Under the pieces are notes generated by a model that saw only the letters and a program-made list of their open reading frames with translations, was not told the origin of the DNA and did not search any database. The translations under genes and the position numbers were made by a program. Shown here piece by piece: positions 24,752 to 37,600 of a DNA stretch of 64,000 bases (its first letter is position 1; each line of letters begins with the position of its first letter). The DNA is from Siniperca chuatsi (Eukaryota; Chordata; Actinopteri; Centrarchiformes; Sinipercidae), in NCBI RefSeq assembly GCF_020085105.1, contig NC_058042.1, positions 21,356,001-21,420,000 on the forward strand, written 5' to 3'.

Positions 24752-25288
24752 TTAAAGTGATACTTCACCCAAAATTTATCTCTTGAATACAAAACTCTAT
24801 CAAAGGTTTGTGGCCCCTCACAGAGAACAGGGTCTGTGGTCCACTTGGATTCATGCTGGTTCCAGTAGATCAGAAGAGTTTTCATGGAGAAAAGTATCAA
24901 AATATACAAAGAAAACTTTCAAAAAGCAGGAAGCAGGCGCTCTAAAGTGCGTAAACCAACGCGCGCACCTATATGTAAGAATTGAGGTGACAGCAGTGTA
25001 TTTATCCATATTTAAACAAAAATGTGACTGTTGGGAAAATACTGAGATAAGCAGTGAACAGCGAAGTGGACAATGATTCAGAAGTGGTCTGAGAAGTTTC
25101 TGCAGACCTTTTGATAATTTTTCTGCATTGAAAATTGGTCACTGTCAGAATCCAGTATATACACAACAAATTCAAGCTTGACACAACCTCTGTTCTTTGT
25201 AATGGCTGAAATTGCTAATTGCAAACTTTCAACAACCACCTCTAAGGTTTTCAGGGGAAAAATACATTTTGGGTGACGTATCACTTAA
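24752..25288. mobile_element. Non-autonomous TTAA-flanked MITE
   Basis: The left end reads TTAAAGTGATACTTCACCCAA and the reverse complement of the right end reads TTTAAGTGATACGTCACCCAA. This gives terminal inverted repeats of about 22 bases with one gap and one mismatch, and the outer TTAA is present on both sides. TTAA target sites are characteristic of piggyBac-like insertions, so a piggyBac-type MITE is the best guess. It has no coding frame. Confidence 0.6.
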
Positions 25289-25609
25289 AGGCATGATTTG
25301 GCTCCTTGCTGTAAGAATTTGTTCTTTTTAGAGGAAAGAAAAGTTGAGGAAATAATTGTCCACGCTTCTATTCTTTCAAACTTTTTATGGTATTTTCTTT
25401 CCCTCTGACTCTCTTGTCATTTTGACACATGATCCTGCCGTGGCTTTTATTTCTCTTCCATGTTCCTTTATCTCCTTTATTTAGTTGGTCATGGAGCAGG
25501 TCACAAGGTACAGGTGAAAAAACAGGCAAACATTGTAGGCTGCAGCCCCTTAAGACAATCTCTATAGACCCTCGCTGAAATATATACTTTCTCTTATTAT
25601 TAGTGGTAG

Positions 25610-25993
25610 TTAAAGGTCCAGTGTGTAACATTTAGGAGGCTCTACTGGCAGAAATGGAAAGATAATATTAATAAGTATGTTTTCATTAGTGTATCATCAC
25701 CTGAAAAGATTAGAATCGTTGTGTTTTCATTACCTCAGAATAAGCCGATTTTATCTGCATAGGGAGCGGGTCTCCTTCCATGGAGGCCGCCATGTTGCAC
25801 CACCATGTTTCTACAGTAGCCCAGAACGGACAAACCAATCACTGGCTGTAGATTGGGCCGTTCGCGAGTTTCACGGCCATCGTAGTTTCTCCCACACGCT
25901 TGGAAGGGGAGGGTGAGGCGAGCGGTATTTAAATGGTTGCCAACTGCAATTTCACCTATAGATGCCACTAAATCCTACACACTGGACCTTTAA
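25610..25993. mobile_element. Piggybac-like MITE with TTAA ends
   Basis: The 384-bp unit begins TTAAAGGTCCAGTGTGTA and ends with the exact reverse complement TACACACTGGACCTTTAA, so the inverted repeat including TTAA is 18 bases. The match resumes after a few bases with ATTTAG. The interior is GC-rich (GCCGCCATGTTGCACCACC) and non-coding. The symmetric TTAA ends fit a piggyBac-type target duplication. Confidence 0.75.
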
Positions 25994-27129
25994 CCCATTA
26001 GTGATCACTGGAAGAGAACATGACTTTAACGGAAATAATGCTGCTGCAGTAAATGCCCCAAATGTACATTCACAAGTAATAACACCACACTATTGTAGTA
26101 GTTTATTTAATATAACACATTGGTTGTGCATGCGAGTGTGCTGGTTAAAGCTTTAAGTATAACATGAACTAATTTGAACATTACTCTGGAGTCACTGTGT
26201 GAGCGTCCACACTGAGGACACTTAGTGTCATTACTGAGAGTATTTCTTGACTGTGAGGTTTCATTATAGTGTGTTCAGAGATAATGCTGCTGAAAATGCT
26301 TCCTGTTACCTACACGTCTGCTTTCTGTCAATGAAAGATCTGTTGTTCAGCTGTCACATGCATTAAGGCAGAGAGAAACCATTCTTCCTTGCTATAATCA
26401 AGGGTCATATGTTAAACCAGAGCTTTGTCCAATGTGGGACACGTTCTCAAAACTGATAAGACACTGAAACAAGAATAAGCCTTACAACACTAACTGTAGT
26501 TACTAAGAGAAACCTTTGAAAAAAAAATAGAAATTGATATTTTTGCACATTCTTCAAAGATCTTGTGATTGAAGAAATCCTGCTTCTCCCCACAGCTGCA
26601 TCATCTTGTGACCGGGTTGAAAACCACCGTCTCAGTAACAGCAACAGAAGCTCTGTGGATGATATGTAGCACAGCTCTGGATCACATGAGCAGACGTCTA
26701 ATATCTCGTGACTGAACCCACTGTTGATAATTATTTAACCAAGAAAAGTTAACTTATACCATTTTTGAGATTATTTTATAGCATCTCTTCAGCGCTTAAC
26801 GCTTCATGTGTGAAAATAAGACAAAGGAGATGTGGTAATGACATGGCAGATCAGTTATCTGCCAGGCTCTAACACACACCTGCTGAGCTCCACAACCTGT
26901 AGAGCATTAGAAAAGAGGCTGTACAGGACATTTTCCTAAAATAACTTTAAGTGACAGCCTCTTTTTTATTCAAAGCATAATGCAGAAACCAATCATATGT
27001 TGAAAAATACATATTATTATTATTATTATAAAAATCAGTTTCATTCAGGTAACTTTTTGAAGACAATTTAGAGCTTTTACATGCTATTTATACTATACTG
27101 ATTGATCATCAATGTTGGCTCTTTAACAA

Positions 27130-27540
27130 GAAGAGTCTACAGCACAGCGGTGCTTTGAGCTAAATGCTAATGCCAGCATGCTAACATTTGCTAAAAGTCA
27201 GAAACCAAAGTATTAGACAAAGTGAGATTTTGACCTGGTGATGGCGCTAAGTACAAAGTCAGGGGAAGTGATTACAATTTATCCTGAGCTATCGAGACCT
27301 TTTAACTCAAAACCACAAATGTCAATGTGCTGGTGGCAGTAAAGGAAAAGTCAGAAGATCACCAAAGTCATAAGGATTCATCGTGTGGGGACAATGAATG
27401 TCTGTACAAAATTTCATGGCAACCCATCCAATCACTGACATATTTCAGTTGTGACCAAAGTGGTGGACTGACCGTCCGATCTATCAACATTGGCATCCAT
27501 AGGGCCATTCCACTAGCATGGCTAAAAATACACTGGAAAA
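27130..27540. repeat. Abundant teleost dispersed repeat, copy 2
   Basis: Shares the ordered words GCTAAATGCTAATG, GATTTTGACCTGGTGATGGC and AAAGTCAGGGGA with the copy at 20.44 kb. It extends further through ATGTCTGTACAAAATTTCAT, GACCAAAGTGGTGGACTGAC and CTAGCATGGCTAAAAA. The two copies together define the repeat's orientation and most of its length. Confidence 0.75.
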
Positions 27541-28433
27541 CCATTTTGCTCAAACAAAAAACTCTCAATTTTCCAGCTGGAATTTCCAGCACATTACTGA
27601 TTCAGTTGGTTGTCTTCAACTGCTCTTCTTCAGGAAAGGGAGAGTATGCTTTATGAATTTACCCTCCTTTTACAAATGGTCCCGGGTTTCATTACACCCA
27701 ACAAATTAGGGCAATGCGTCTCTTGCAGGTAAATCTTGCAGATTTTAGTCTCACAGGTAGCTTCGGGTCTGAAACTATTGACAACAAAGCTTAAACATAG
27801 GTCACTGTATGTGGTTCTAACAGTACTAACTCAGGGTTTGTATAAAGAACTCCCAATTTTGAATAAATACAGAAAAAGCTTGTCAAATTTGACAGTAAAA
27901 TGGTCAAAAAATCACAGGTGTTATATCTACAATAATGAAGACTCATATTTTCTACAGAAACATAGAAACTGTGAAGAATTATCCTCTCTCTGCCCACAGG
28001 ACCGACTTCCCATGACTCATAGAGCCTATCTGATGAACCTGACTCCCTGAAGTTACAACTTCAACATCACATCACACACCCACTCTCTCCCCCACTGTCT
28101 GTTTTGGCTTAAACAAACAGACACACACACCCTACAAGTTAACAGACAAACATACTCATACGTGTCCTCCTTCTTTCCACAGTGCCGGCACTTCCCTGCA
28201 TCTGAGGTTTTTATTTCTGATGACGTGCAGCTCACATGCAACTCTCACTTCTCTGTTATTTTAATATGAAGATAAAGGCACAAATGTTTCATTAAACCAC
28301 TAGAGCTGAAATGTAATAAAAGTCTAACTGTTAAAGACCTTCAAGGAGCTGTTGTCCTCAGACCACCGAGCTTCATTGGCTACAGAGATGCATTGAAGCA
28401 GCGTCTTTGAACGCTGCACAGCTGAAAGTGGGA

Positions 28434-28468
28434 CTCTCTCTCTCTCTCTCTCCCTCTCTCCCTCTCTA
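28434..28468. repeat. (CT)n polypyrimidine tract
   Basis: CT dinucleotide run with CCT interruptions. Confidence 0.85.
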
Positions 28469-28536
28469 CATTATGTGTCAGCTCACACAGTTGAGAAAAG
28501 GACAAAAGTTCTGGCCACAAGCCTGGTCACTGGGAG

Positions 28537-28537
<1 letters not shown>

Positions 28538-28589
<52 letters not shown>
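28538..28589. repeat. (TG)26 microsatellite
   Basis: Uninterrupted TG run of 52 bases; a second long GT tract follows about 100 bases downstream. Confidence 0.95.
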
Positions 28590-28592
<3 letters not shown>

Positions 28593-28683
28593 CTGGTTAC
28601 ATCTGGTTTATGAGGCCACAGAGGGAGGCAGCTTTCTCCCACCTCTTAGTATCAGTTACTGATCCCTGTTTCCCAGAAGTGTG

Positions 28684-28686
<3 letters not shown>

Positions 28687-28744
<58 letters not shown>
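28687..28744. repeat. (GT)29 microsatellite
   Basis: GT run of 58 bases, followed by an interrupted GTATGTGTGTA tail. Confidence 0.95.
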
Positions 28745-28751
<7 letters not shown>

Positions 28752-29147
28752 TACGAGCATTTAAACCAATGTGCATGTGATGGGACTTACGAAAATTAAA
28801 AGATTGCAACAGACAGCAAAGATAAACATGAAATGATACATTTTAAGATTATGGAAATCTTGATAAATGTGTTGTTAAATTAAGTTTGAGTTAGTAACTG
28901 AACTAGTCATCTGCCCACTGAAATGTTTCCTATTCACAGACAGCCTCACAGTCAGACTATTGTCTACTGTCTATAATATCTACTACATGCTATCCGTTTT
29001 GGCTAAGTCTGGCTTTTACTCTCCTGAGTCAGCTTTTCAGTACCATATTTTTGATCCAGTGTTACAGGAAAGACGATGATTTAACAAAAATCAAGTTTAA
29101 TTCTGTATTCTGTAATTCTGTAATCAGCTCACTCATTAACCATGCTC

Positions 29148-29290
29148 TGTAAGATAAGATAAGATGGGATAGATAAGCCGTTATTGATCCCCAGAGGGGA
29201 AATTTAGGTGTTGCAGCAGCATAAGGACAGAAATAAGCGCAGATAAATAGAAAAAGTATATAAAATAAAAATAGGAATAGAAATAAAAAT
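29148..29290. repeat. Teleost dispersed repeat (TATTGATCCCCAGAGGGGAA type)
   Basis: AAGATAAGATAAGAT is followed by TTATTGATCCCCAGAGGGGAA, then GCAGCAGCATAAGGACAG and AGAAAAAGTATATAAAATAA. This is a very common fish repeat. The GATAA-type microsatellite at one edge suggests the tail of a retroposon. Class uncertain. Confidence 0.6.
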
Positions 29291-29930
29291 AGAAACTATA
29301 CAAGAGCAATTAAACTCAAAATTACTAGGCAAGCAGTATACACACAGTACCCACGAGCAGTGACTTCACTTAATAGTAAAGTGCTGTCTTGAGTGAAGTG
29401 ACATGGTGGTGTGATTAGTAGCAGCAAAGTCAGCAAAGTATAATATATGTAAGAGTTATACCGTCTACTATAACAGCATACACCAGAATAATATAAAATA
29501 TGATTAAGTAATGATACTTAGTGCTTGTCTGTATTAATATACAAATATAATAGAAATATAGTATATAATGTAATAAAACAGTATAACATAGTAACATAAT
29601 ATAGTATGAGATATAAAATATAACATAAAGTGAAATGTAGTAACATAATATATATTATAGTACAGCAGTGTAGCATATAAGATATAATACAGAATATATA
29701 GCCAGTCCTTGTTAAGTCAGTCATTCAACATTTGCACTTGTGTGAGAATTTATTGTCAACTTGTGCACGGTCAGTGTGTTGCAGTCTTGACCTTAGTCGT
29801 CACTTATAGAAAAAACTCCATCACTCGTGGCAGTTGACTACGACCAGCCTTCACATATAAAGCCAGTCTATGTGGATTAAAATTCACATACTTCGTCTTT
29901 CATTACTCATCATTAAAACTGACTGGTCAA

Positions 29931-30158
29931 TAGACCTTTTTCACTGTATACGTTTTGACACGTCATGGTAGGAAAAGCACAAGTGTAATTAATAACTTTA
30001 ATGATGGCTGTAGGTGAGCCAATGTCAGGTTCCTGCTAGTGCACATGCAGGCACACTCCTGTCATGGCTCACCGGGACACTTAACTGAGCAGAGCAATTG
30101 TTACTGTTATTAGTTACGCCTGTGTTTTTCCTGCTACGTCTACCATAAAAAAGGTCTG
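29931..30158. mobile_element. TAGACC MITE family, copy A
   Basis: The element starts TAGACCTTTTTCACTG and ends AAAAAAGGTCT; the longer inverted arms include ACGTCATGGTAGGAAAA against TTTTTCCTGCTACGTCTACC. Interior words ATTAATAAC, CATGGCTCACCGGGACACTTAA and GTTATTAGTTACGCCTGT are shared with copy B in tbp intron 5. Its ends fit a TA-target MITE, though the right TA is mutated here. Confidence 0.7.
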
Positions 30159-30174
30159 TAAGTGTAGCCTGGGG

Positions 30175-30660
30175 CCGGTTTTGCAAAGGTAGACTTAGAT
30201 GTCTAAACTCATCTCTTGCACAAAGCAGTCTAGTTCTGGATCTTAAGCACAGCTAAAAAAATAATAATAATAAAGACTTTCCGAACTAAAAAACATGGCT
30301 GACCGAGCAACCCCGTCAAATCGCTCAGCTCCGTTGACTCCAGCAGAAAATGTTCGCCTTCTGGAAAAATTCAACAGTCACAATGCAGTGTAGACGTGTA
30401 GCAGAGCTGAGATGCTGTGGCTTCTTAATGTGGCAGCGCTCAGTACTTCTGCTAACTCATCACTCAGGCTCAGGATAGTTTCCTTGGATAAACAAATACA
30501 ACTGCTGATGTCCTCACTGCTCCAAAAGGCCTTCTCATTGCTCACTCCACAACAAACCACAAATCATGAACCACGTTTTGCTCTATTTTGTCATTTGGTG
30601 CCAATGGTCAGCAGGTGTCACTGATACTGGGTAGTGATTCTGCCTTTATGAAACCAACTC
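30175..30660 (-). mobile_element. Decayed PIF/Harbinger-type element with transposase fragment
   Basis: On the minus strand, 30378-30560 encodes the peptide CLSKETILSLSDELAEVL followed by ATLRSHSISALLHVYTAL. This resembles the N-terminal part of Harbinger (HARBI1-like) transposases, which read roughly LSxxTILxLxDEL then TxRSxxLSVxxQVLxALRF. Flanking it, GCCGGTTTTGCAAAGGTAGA near 30177 and the reverse complement of TCTGCCTTTATGAAACCAAC near 30636 match at 14 of 20 bases, with every mismatch a transition. Both the size and the broken frame show it is inactive. Confidence 0.5.
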
Positions 30661-32179
30661 TGTTGAAAATTTACATTCAGCAGAAGAGAAAGCTTAGGCC
30701 CTGCACACCTGGTGTACCCACACAGGTAATTTCACTCACCTCCTCTCTGTACACACCCTAGTGTGTGGGTGTGTACAGACTGTTACCTCTGAATGATACC
30801 TCCCTCAGTTTGGTTGGAACAAATTATACCTTTATCAATATTATTGGTACACGAAGGCCAGTGACCTCTCATAATTCCCACCACAGCTCTGCCCACCTTT
30901 AACCTGTGCAGAGATCTAATCAGCCAGAATAAGGGAAGACACCTGTGTGTTTGCAGGTCTACCAACTAATTTAAGCAAAAACATAATATGTATTATCATG
31001 TGTTATGACAAACATTTCTTTTTCTGGCTAGTTCTAGCTAGAAATTAGCAGGGGCCTCAAACTGATTTAGGTGGTAGGATTGTTTTTTTTAAACATATTT
31101 TCTGTGTGGCATTTCCGTTATTCTAAGAAACTCAAATATAGCAGCTGGGAGGTGTCCATATTATCTGAGAAATGTTGTGAAGACCGTATCTTACTCTGCT
31201 CAGCACATGTCTCCACAGAGACAGTTGAGATATCGTGTTTATTAATATGTACAGGGATGTGGTCAGGATGTGAAAAAGCGGTGCATCCTGACCTTGACAG
31301 TGATGTACGTATGTGGTGTTATCTGCAGTAATGTGCTTATGTAAACGCAGTGGTCAGCTGTTGTTAGCAGTCCATAGGAGAGATGTATGTGGAGAGGAGG
31401 AGAGTGAGAGGGAGCTGTGGGGGTGTAAACTGTATGTGTCACTCTGTGTCAAACTGTGTAAATACCACCGGACACTCTGTCAACTTTGAACACATGCAAA
31501 CACATATGCAATCACAAATACAGCACACACACACATCTCGTTACCAGGTTATTCAAATAGACAACCTGTAGAGATTGAGAGCAAGAAACAGAGAGGAAGA
31601 GGAGGTGTGATGAGTGGTGAGAGAAGATGAGGGACAGAGAGAGGGAAGGAGAGACTGTGTTTGACAGGAAAATACAGAAAAGGAGTGATAAGGAAAGGAA
31701 GGAAAAGAAGTGAAAAGTGTGTTTGTATGAGAGTTGAATGGACAGAGATAAAGCATGTTCAGACAGCAGTTTCACTCGCTCAGTTAAGATTTCCGGGAGT
31801 GTGCGTCAATCTGTTTAGTTAGCTGTGTCTGTGTGTGAACTTGTATTAACCACATTGAGGGGCCAAACATCTGTTCACACAGTTACACATTCAGGACTCA
31901 GGTCCTTATTAGAGTAAGTAAGTAAATAAGAGATTAAGCGTTAAGGTTAGCGCGGTGGCAGAGCCAAACACTCCTCAGAAGGGTGGTCAGGCTGAGACCA
32001 GTGTTCACTTTAGGTGGCACAGAAATCTGTGTCTTGTTGAGTTTGTTTCTGCGTGTTACAGTGCCATGGGCCAAATAGTCACTATTTCGGGTCACTTATT
32101 TTTTCGTTCACTTCTTCAGGCAACAGAGATTCTTAAATTAGCAACAAGCTCATAAGCACAGGAATCATATTGTATAATG

Positions 32180-32345
32180 TTGACTTAAGGAAATGCACAG
32201 GTGTTACTAATAACATTAACGATGGCTCTGTTGTATTCAAGTGTCCCAGTAAGCCGTGACAGTGTGACAGTAAAACAGCACGCACAATACCAGGACCCTG
32301 AAACTGAGGCAGCTAAATGGAATTCAGCCATCATTAATTTTAAAT
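32180..32345. mobile_element. TAGACC MITE family, partial copy C (inverted)
   Basis: GGTGTTACTAATAACATTAA, AAGTGTCCCAGTAAGCC and CCAGGACCCTGAAACTG are the reverse complement of the interior of copies A and B. The terminal arms are not clearly preserved. Confidence 0.5.
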
Positions 32346-32757
32346 ATAAGCACTTCATTCACACACAAAAAAGAAAGTTTCCTCTGAACATGATCCGGGC
32401 AGCCATTACGTCCGCCACCATGACGTAGAGAAAACAATTTAGTACATGAGACATGGTTGCCATAATACACATGGGAATTATACAAGTGCAAAATCCCTGT
32501 GTCGCTACTTAAATGGTGATGACATGGTTTTACACAGGAAATGCAGTGTTGCGTGTGGTGGCCAGAGGGGCCACTCGTTGGCTCCACTCCTGTGAATGTA
32601 GCAGGAGCAGTTTCAAATGTTATAAACCTCTGTGAAGTTTTGTTTCTCTTTCTGTAACATCATTTATCTGTTAGTGTTTCTCTCTCTCCTCCTCCCCGTC
32701 TGTCACCCCCTCTAATGGTCTTTTCTTCACTTTCTCTTAACTGCTGTCTCTTTTTTG

Positions 32758-32758
<1 letters not shown>

Positions 32759-32787
<29 letters not shown>
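32759..32787. repeat. (AC)n microsatellite
   Basis: AC run of 29 bases. Confidence 0.95.
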
Positions 32788-32789
<2 letters not shown>

Positions 32790-33959
32790 GAGCAGCTGTC
32801 TATACACACATTGGGATTGGGTTTATAGCCTGTTAGGAAAGTGGGGATTGTATTTCAACTCCGCTCGTTAAGAGTCGACACTGATGTCACTCTGGCCCCT
32901 CTTCATGTTATGTAACACATACACACACTAAGACAGAGAGAGAGGCTATAAAATTATAAAAATGGGCTGGAACTGAGCTTTGAGTACTGGCAGCTTATCC
33001 TTTTGTGTGTATGTGGGCACATGCGACGGCAACATTTTGCAATAAGAAGCCAAACATAAATATGCTGTGTATGTTACAACTTTTTCTCTGAGGTTATGTC
33101 CCTCTGTATTTCTCGCTTTGAGTAAAGGTGTTTAATAAAACTACAACATAATAAATCGCTGGATAATTAGAGTAACCAGTGGTTTTAAACTGTTTTGATG
33201 TTTATTTTACAATTATAAGTCTGGAAATGACTAAAGGCAACTGACAGCCAAACACAGGATGTGGCCACATATGTCATTCTTAACAAGTACAAAACTTTGT
33301 CAACATGATGGTGAAAACATATTAAAAGAGCTTTGGAAACCATTTTGAACAAACACCTCAAATGTTTTAGGGTCTGATTTCACATGATAACATAGGCAGC
33401 AGCTCCAGACATTTCAATTTTCATATCGGTGCTACGTGTGTTTACAGTTGTAAAAGGTTTTCAGCAGTGGTGCGGTTCGTTGTATCAACATCTGTTCAGT
33501 TTCAAAGTGTTTGTAAGGTGTTATTACATGGTTCATTTATAGGCATGATTAGATTTACAACCCACGTAGGGGGACATTTTATTACATTTTGACTAGATTT
33601 TTAATTATTTTCTGTTTTTACATTTGTCACAGGCCTTGTGAGGTTTGGATCACAAATAAAAAGCATCAAATCAGAACTGAAAATCTGCTGACTGGAGACC
33701 AAGACAATAAAAAAAATAGTTGCCCACCATTTACAGTCTTTCTGGTAGTATTTCCCCAACAGATTCCAATTCATGATTATTATATTTTGGAAAATAAACT
33801 ATAATTTTTTATCCAGCCGAGGAGAGGAGAATAACAGCAGAATAATTTCAGCAGTTGATCTAACCAGAACAAAGTCAGACTTCTCATTACTTACACACTC
33901 TGTGTTGTCAGGTAGAGCAAAGCAGTTTGTTTCCCAGACAGAGTTAAGTCATGGCATTA

Positions 33960-33967
33960 CCCCCCCC

Positions 33968-33998
<31 letters not shown>
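33960..33998. repeat. C-run plus (AC)14 microsatellite
   Basis: Eleven C residues followed directly by 28 bases of AC repeat. Confidence 0.95.
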
Positions 33999-34001
<3 letters not shown>

Positions 34002-34144
34002 CTCCCAGAACAGAGACATTACCACTAACCAAATGTCACGTGACAGCCTTCAAAATAAAGCTCTTGCATAACCATGAGTGCCTGGAAGCAGAGAGTCTGT
34101 TTACAATGATCCAGTCTGAAGTTGGATGACTTTCTGTGGGCGTC

Positions 34145-34167
34145 TGTGTGTGTGTGTGTGTGTGTGT
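34145..34167. repeat. (TG)n microsatellite
   Basis: TG run of 23 bases, about 150 bases after the previous AC tract and in the opposite reading, so the two could pair in single-stranded form. Confidence 0.9.
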
Positions 34168-34659
34168 ACCTCCAAGCCCCCAAACAAAGCTCACATCTTA
34201 TCCCCTCTCTCCTGATGTGCATCAGCTGAGCACAGCATGGTTGTTGCACTTGGTTATCACAAAGCTCACTGTCCGATTCCAAAGCATTACATCAGACACA
34301 ACATGAAAAAACACGTTCGGTTTGGAGCCCAGGCAACCAACAGAAATGTGTTGCGGGCCTGTTTTATCTGCGTCATGCTGCGGACCAGCCTGACTGTTAT
34401 TTAAAGTCTCTTTCTGGTCAAATTCATGAAATCGTGTTGGTGAACTGACAGAGAAATATACATATATGATACAGACAAACTTTATCTACACGTGTGTATG
34501 TAAAATCAAAGAAACATATCCTCATTTGCAGCTCCTGTGGGCTCTCACAACGTGGCGGAGATGCGAAGTTACATACGTCAAGGAGTTTTATTTAAACACA
34601 CACACATTCCCAGTCCCACCACTGAGCACCAAGCCTCAAGATCAACAAAACACAGCATG

Positions 34660-37600
34660 TATTATACCAAATATTCTTTATTTCTCAGGGTATAAAACTT
34701 ATGTACAAACACATCTTTCTGTGACTGACGTCCTTAGTGAAACAGAGAATTCAGTGTGAGTAGATTACAGCAGCGTGCTCTCCGTTACAATGTTATTACA
34801 TGCAGGAAAAATGAAAACACTGTGATGTTTCGTTCGGGCTGAGAAGTTGTCAGCTGGTGACCCATGTGAGTGAGCTCAGGTGTGCTTTAGGGAGTATCAA
34901 CCTCAATAAAATAATTAAATCCAAAGAATTAAACATTCTGTCCGTTTCCCCAGGCTGTCTGCTTTTGTTTAAACTCACTGAACTTTATGTGATGTTCTTG
35001 TGCAATCAACAACAAGAAATGTGTGGGAGTCCTGACTCAGACTGGTGTGGATGGCTGTTGTATATCTTCACTTTCCATCCAATAACAACTAACACTTGCT
35101 TACTGACGTCTTGTATTTGAGTACTCGAATCACTTATTTAGCAGTATCATCAGTACAGATAATTAGCAGTACGACTGTCTTTTATTCACTTTTGTTCAAT
35201 GTGAAAACCCAATCCAACTCCTGGATTGCAGCAACTGTGTATCGTTTCAATCGCACACAGTAGATCATACTCGTATTTTCCAATAGCAAAAATCAAAGTA
35301 CACGTCCAAACTTTGCACCTGTCCTGAACATTAACATTAACATGTCTAACCTTCAACAAAACACAGACTTTGCAGCACAATACACCGTCATGTCTCATCT
35401 CTGACTGTCTTTACACACAATAGTTCACTTTCAGAGATCCATCTGTTCGACATTACAAAGCCGTTCATCTGTCATACAGGACATATACTGCTGCGCATCA
35501 ACCAGCTTATTGCAGCTCCTGAAAAGCAGTTAAAACATTAAAGCCAGACTATGTAACTTTGAAAGAAGAAATAACACAAGCTTAGTCTTAAACATGAAAA
35601 GGTGAATTCATGAGCAAAAAAATGCACCATTTTTTCATTTCAATACACTCTGGAGATTTCCTGTACAGCTTTACTTGGTCTGGTATGACCAGTAGCTTTC
35701 GATGACTTTGAAAGTTTGCTAACTTGCTACGTAACAAACATTACTGATTCAGCTGACTTCATGATTATTTTGTCTACTTGTGTTACTGTTAAACTACATT
35801 TTAGCACATAACATTTTCACTTGCACATGGACTTGCTTTAAAGGATTATAACATAAGTTTAATTTACCATAGGCTGGATAGAGAGAGGAGAGGCAAAACA
35901 GACCCTAAATCCATGTCAAAATGATATCATGCAAGTTGTTTTAATGTATTTAAACAGGAATAGGTTTATATTTTTCTCAGTATAAATGCAGGCCCCGGTC
36001 ACATGCTGCATGCAACCAAAACCCCTGTGATGAGAAACATACTATGCTCTCCATAAATGTAAGTGACCTGCCAGCTATCATAAGGGTCTGCGTGACCTTT
36101 ACCCTACTTAAATCCACCATCAGCCAAGACTGCACACAAACAGCAAGACAAGCAACTTATTATGCCTTTTCCCCAGCAAGAAACAATGCATTTGCTGAGT
36201 AAAACATCGACACAGTGAACCCATTCAGTCGCAGTCGTAACATCTTCAGCTGAAAACTGCCAAACAGCTCTAGTAATCTTCAAATCAGGAGTCACAGTTT
36301 TACACTCAGGCCTAAACCCAACATGACCAAACATTTCGAGGTGTGATTCCTCTTAGAGAACGGCACTGTACACACATATGTATTAGTATACAACTTGTAG
36401 CCAGTTGTAGAATGATCAGCAGGTTAGTTTGGGTCACACAAGGACGTTTTTACAGACCTACAAGGTCTTGCAGGAACCAAATTTTGGTGCCGATATCAAG
36501 CTGCAGTTGTGTTCAGTGTCTTGGGACACTTGGTAGTGTAGAGTCGTTTACTAATTGGGTGAAAAGAAGTCCACAGAAGTCCATAGAAGTGTATAAATCC
36601 TCTATGATGGTACACGTTCTGTCTTGTCTCACTTTGCATTAACTAAACAGAAAACACTGCATGAATGCCAAACTGTGAACATTTTGTTTAACTTTAATTT
36701 TACTTTGTTAGAAAAAACTTAAAAGTTATAATAAATGTATGTCTTAACTAACACATTTTCTTCACAGTACAGTTAAATTTAAAAGGAATTATTATTCATT
36801 GAATTTCAAGGCACACCACAGCTCACTGCCTATGAACCACACACTAGAAAAACTGCTTCACTTTTGCAAAATAAAAAGGGTTTTCACTCTACGCTTAATC
36901 CTGGGCGAAGACGCCTTTTAACTCAGTGTTTACAACTTCATCAGCTCTGAGCTAACAGCTATTTCACACTCAGAAAATTAGATATCCCCCACACTTAGTC
37001 CAGGATTTACTAAGATTTACTGCTCAGAGCAGGATTATTGTTGACTTTTTCAAAATATCATCAGAAACACAGGTTTAAGATAACTGGTGTGAATTACTGA
37101 GAACAAAAGGAGCAGAATATATTATTTGTAAAATGAAATGTTGTTGGGAGATGGATACAGTTAAACAGTGAACACTGTGAAGATGTTAACGCTGAAACAC
37201 AACATCTTAACCTTGTCTTATAACCTTACTAGTCAGACCAAGGTTTAACTTGGCCCTGACAGGGGTCAGTTTAGAGTGGCCCGGGGCGAAAAAATGTGTG
37301 AAAATATATTTTTTAATTCATGTCTGATCAGTATGAATGATTTTATTGCATATGCACTAAATTATGGCAGATCTGCTCTGAATCCATTACAGACTGCAAA
37401 CTGGTTGCACCCTTTTTCCTTTCTGACTCTAATACAAAGAGCCATTCAGATGTGGACACCGTAGAGAAAAATTGTAAATGATTGGGTTTTGTTCTGGTTT
37501 TAGTAACTACAATGTACAAAGAAAGGTGTGGCAGTTGAGAGTTTGACAGCCACACATACTGTGTTTTAGTTTGCCTTTTTATTTCTGCTTTACAACATAC

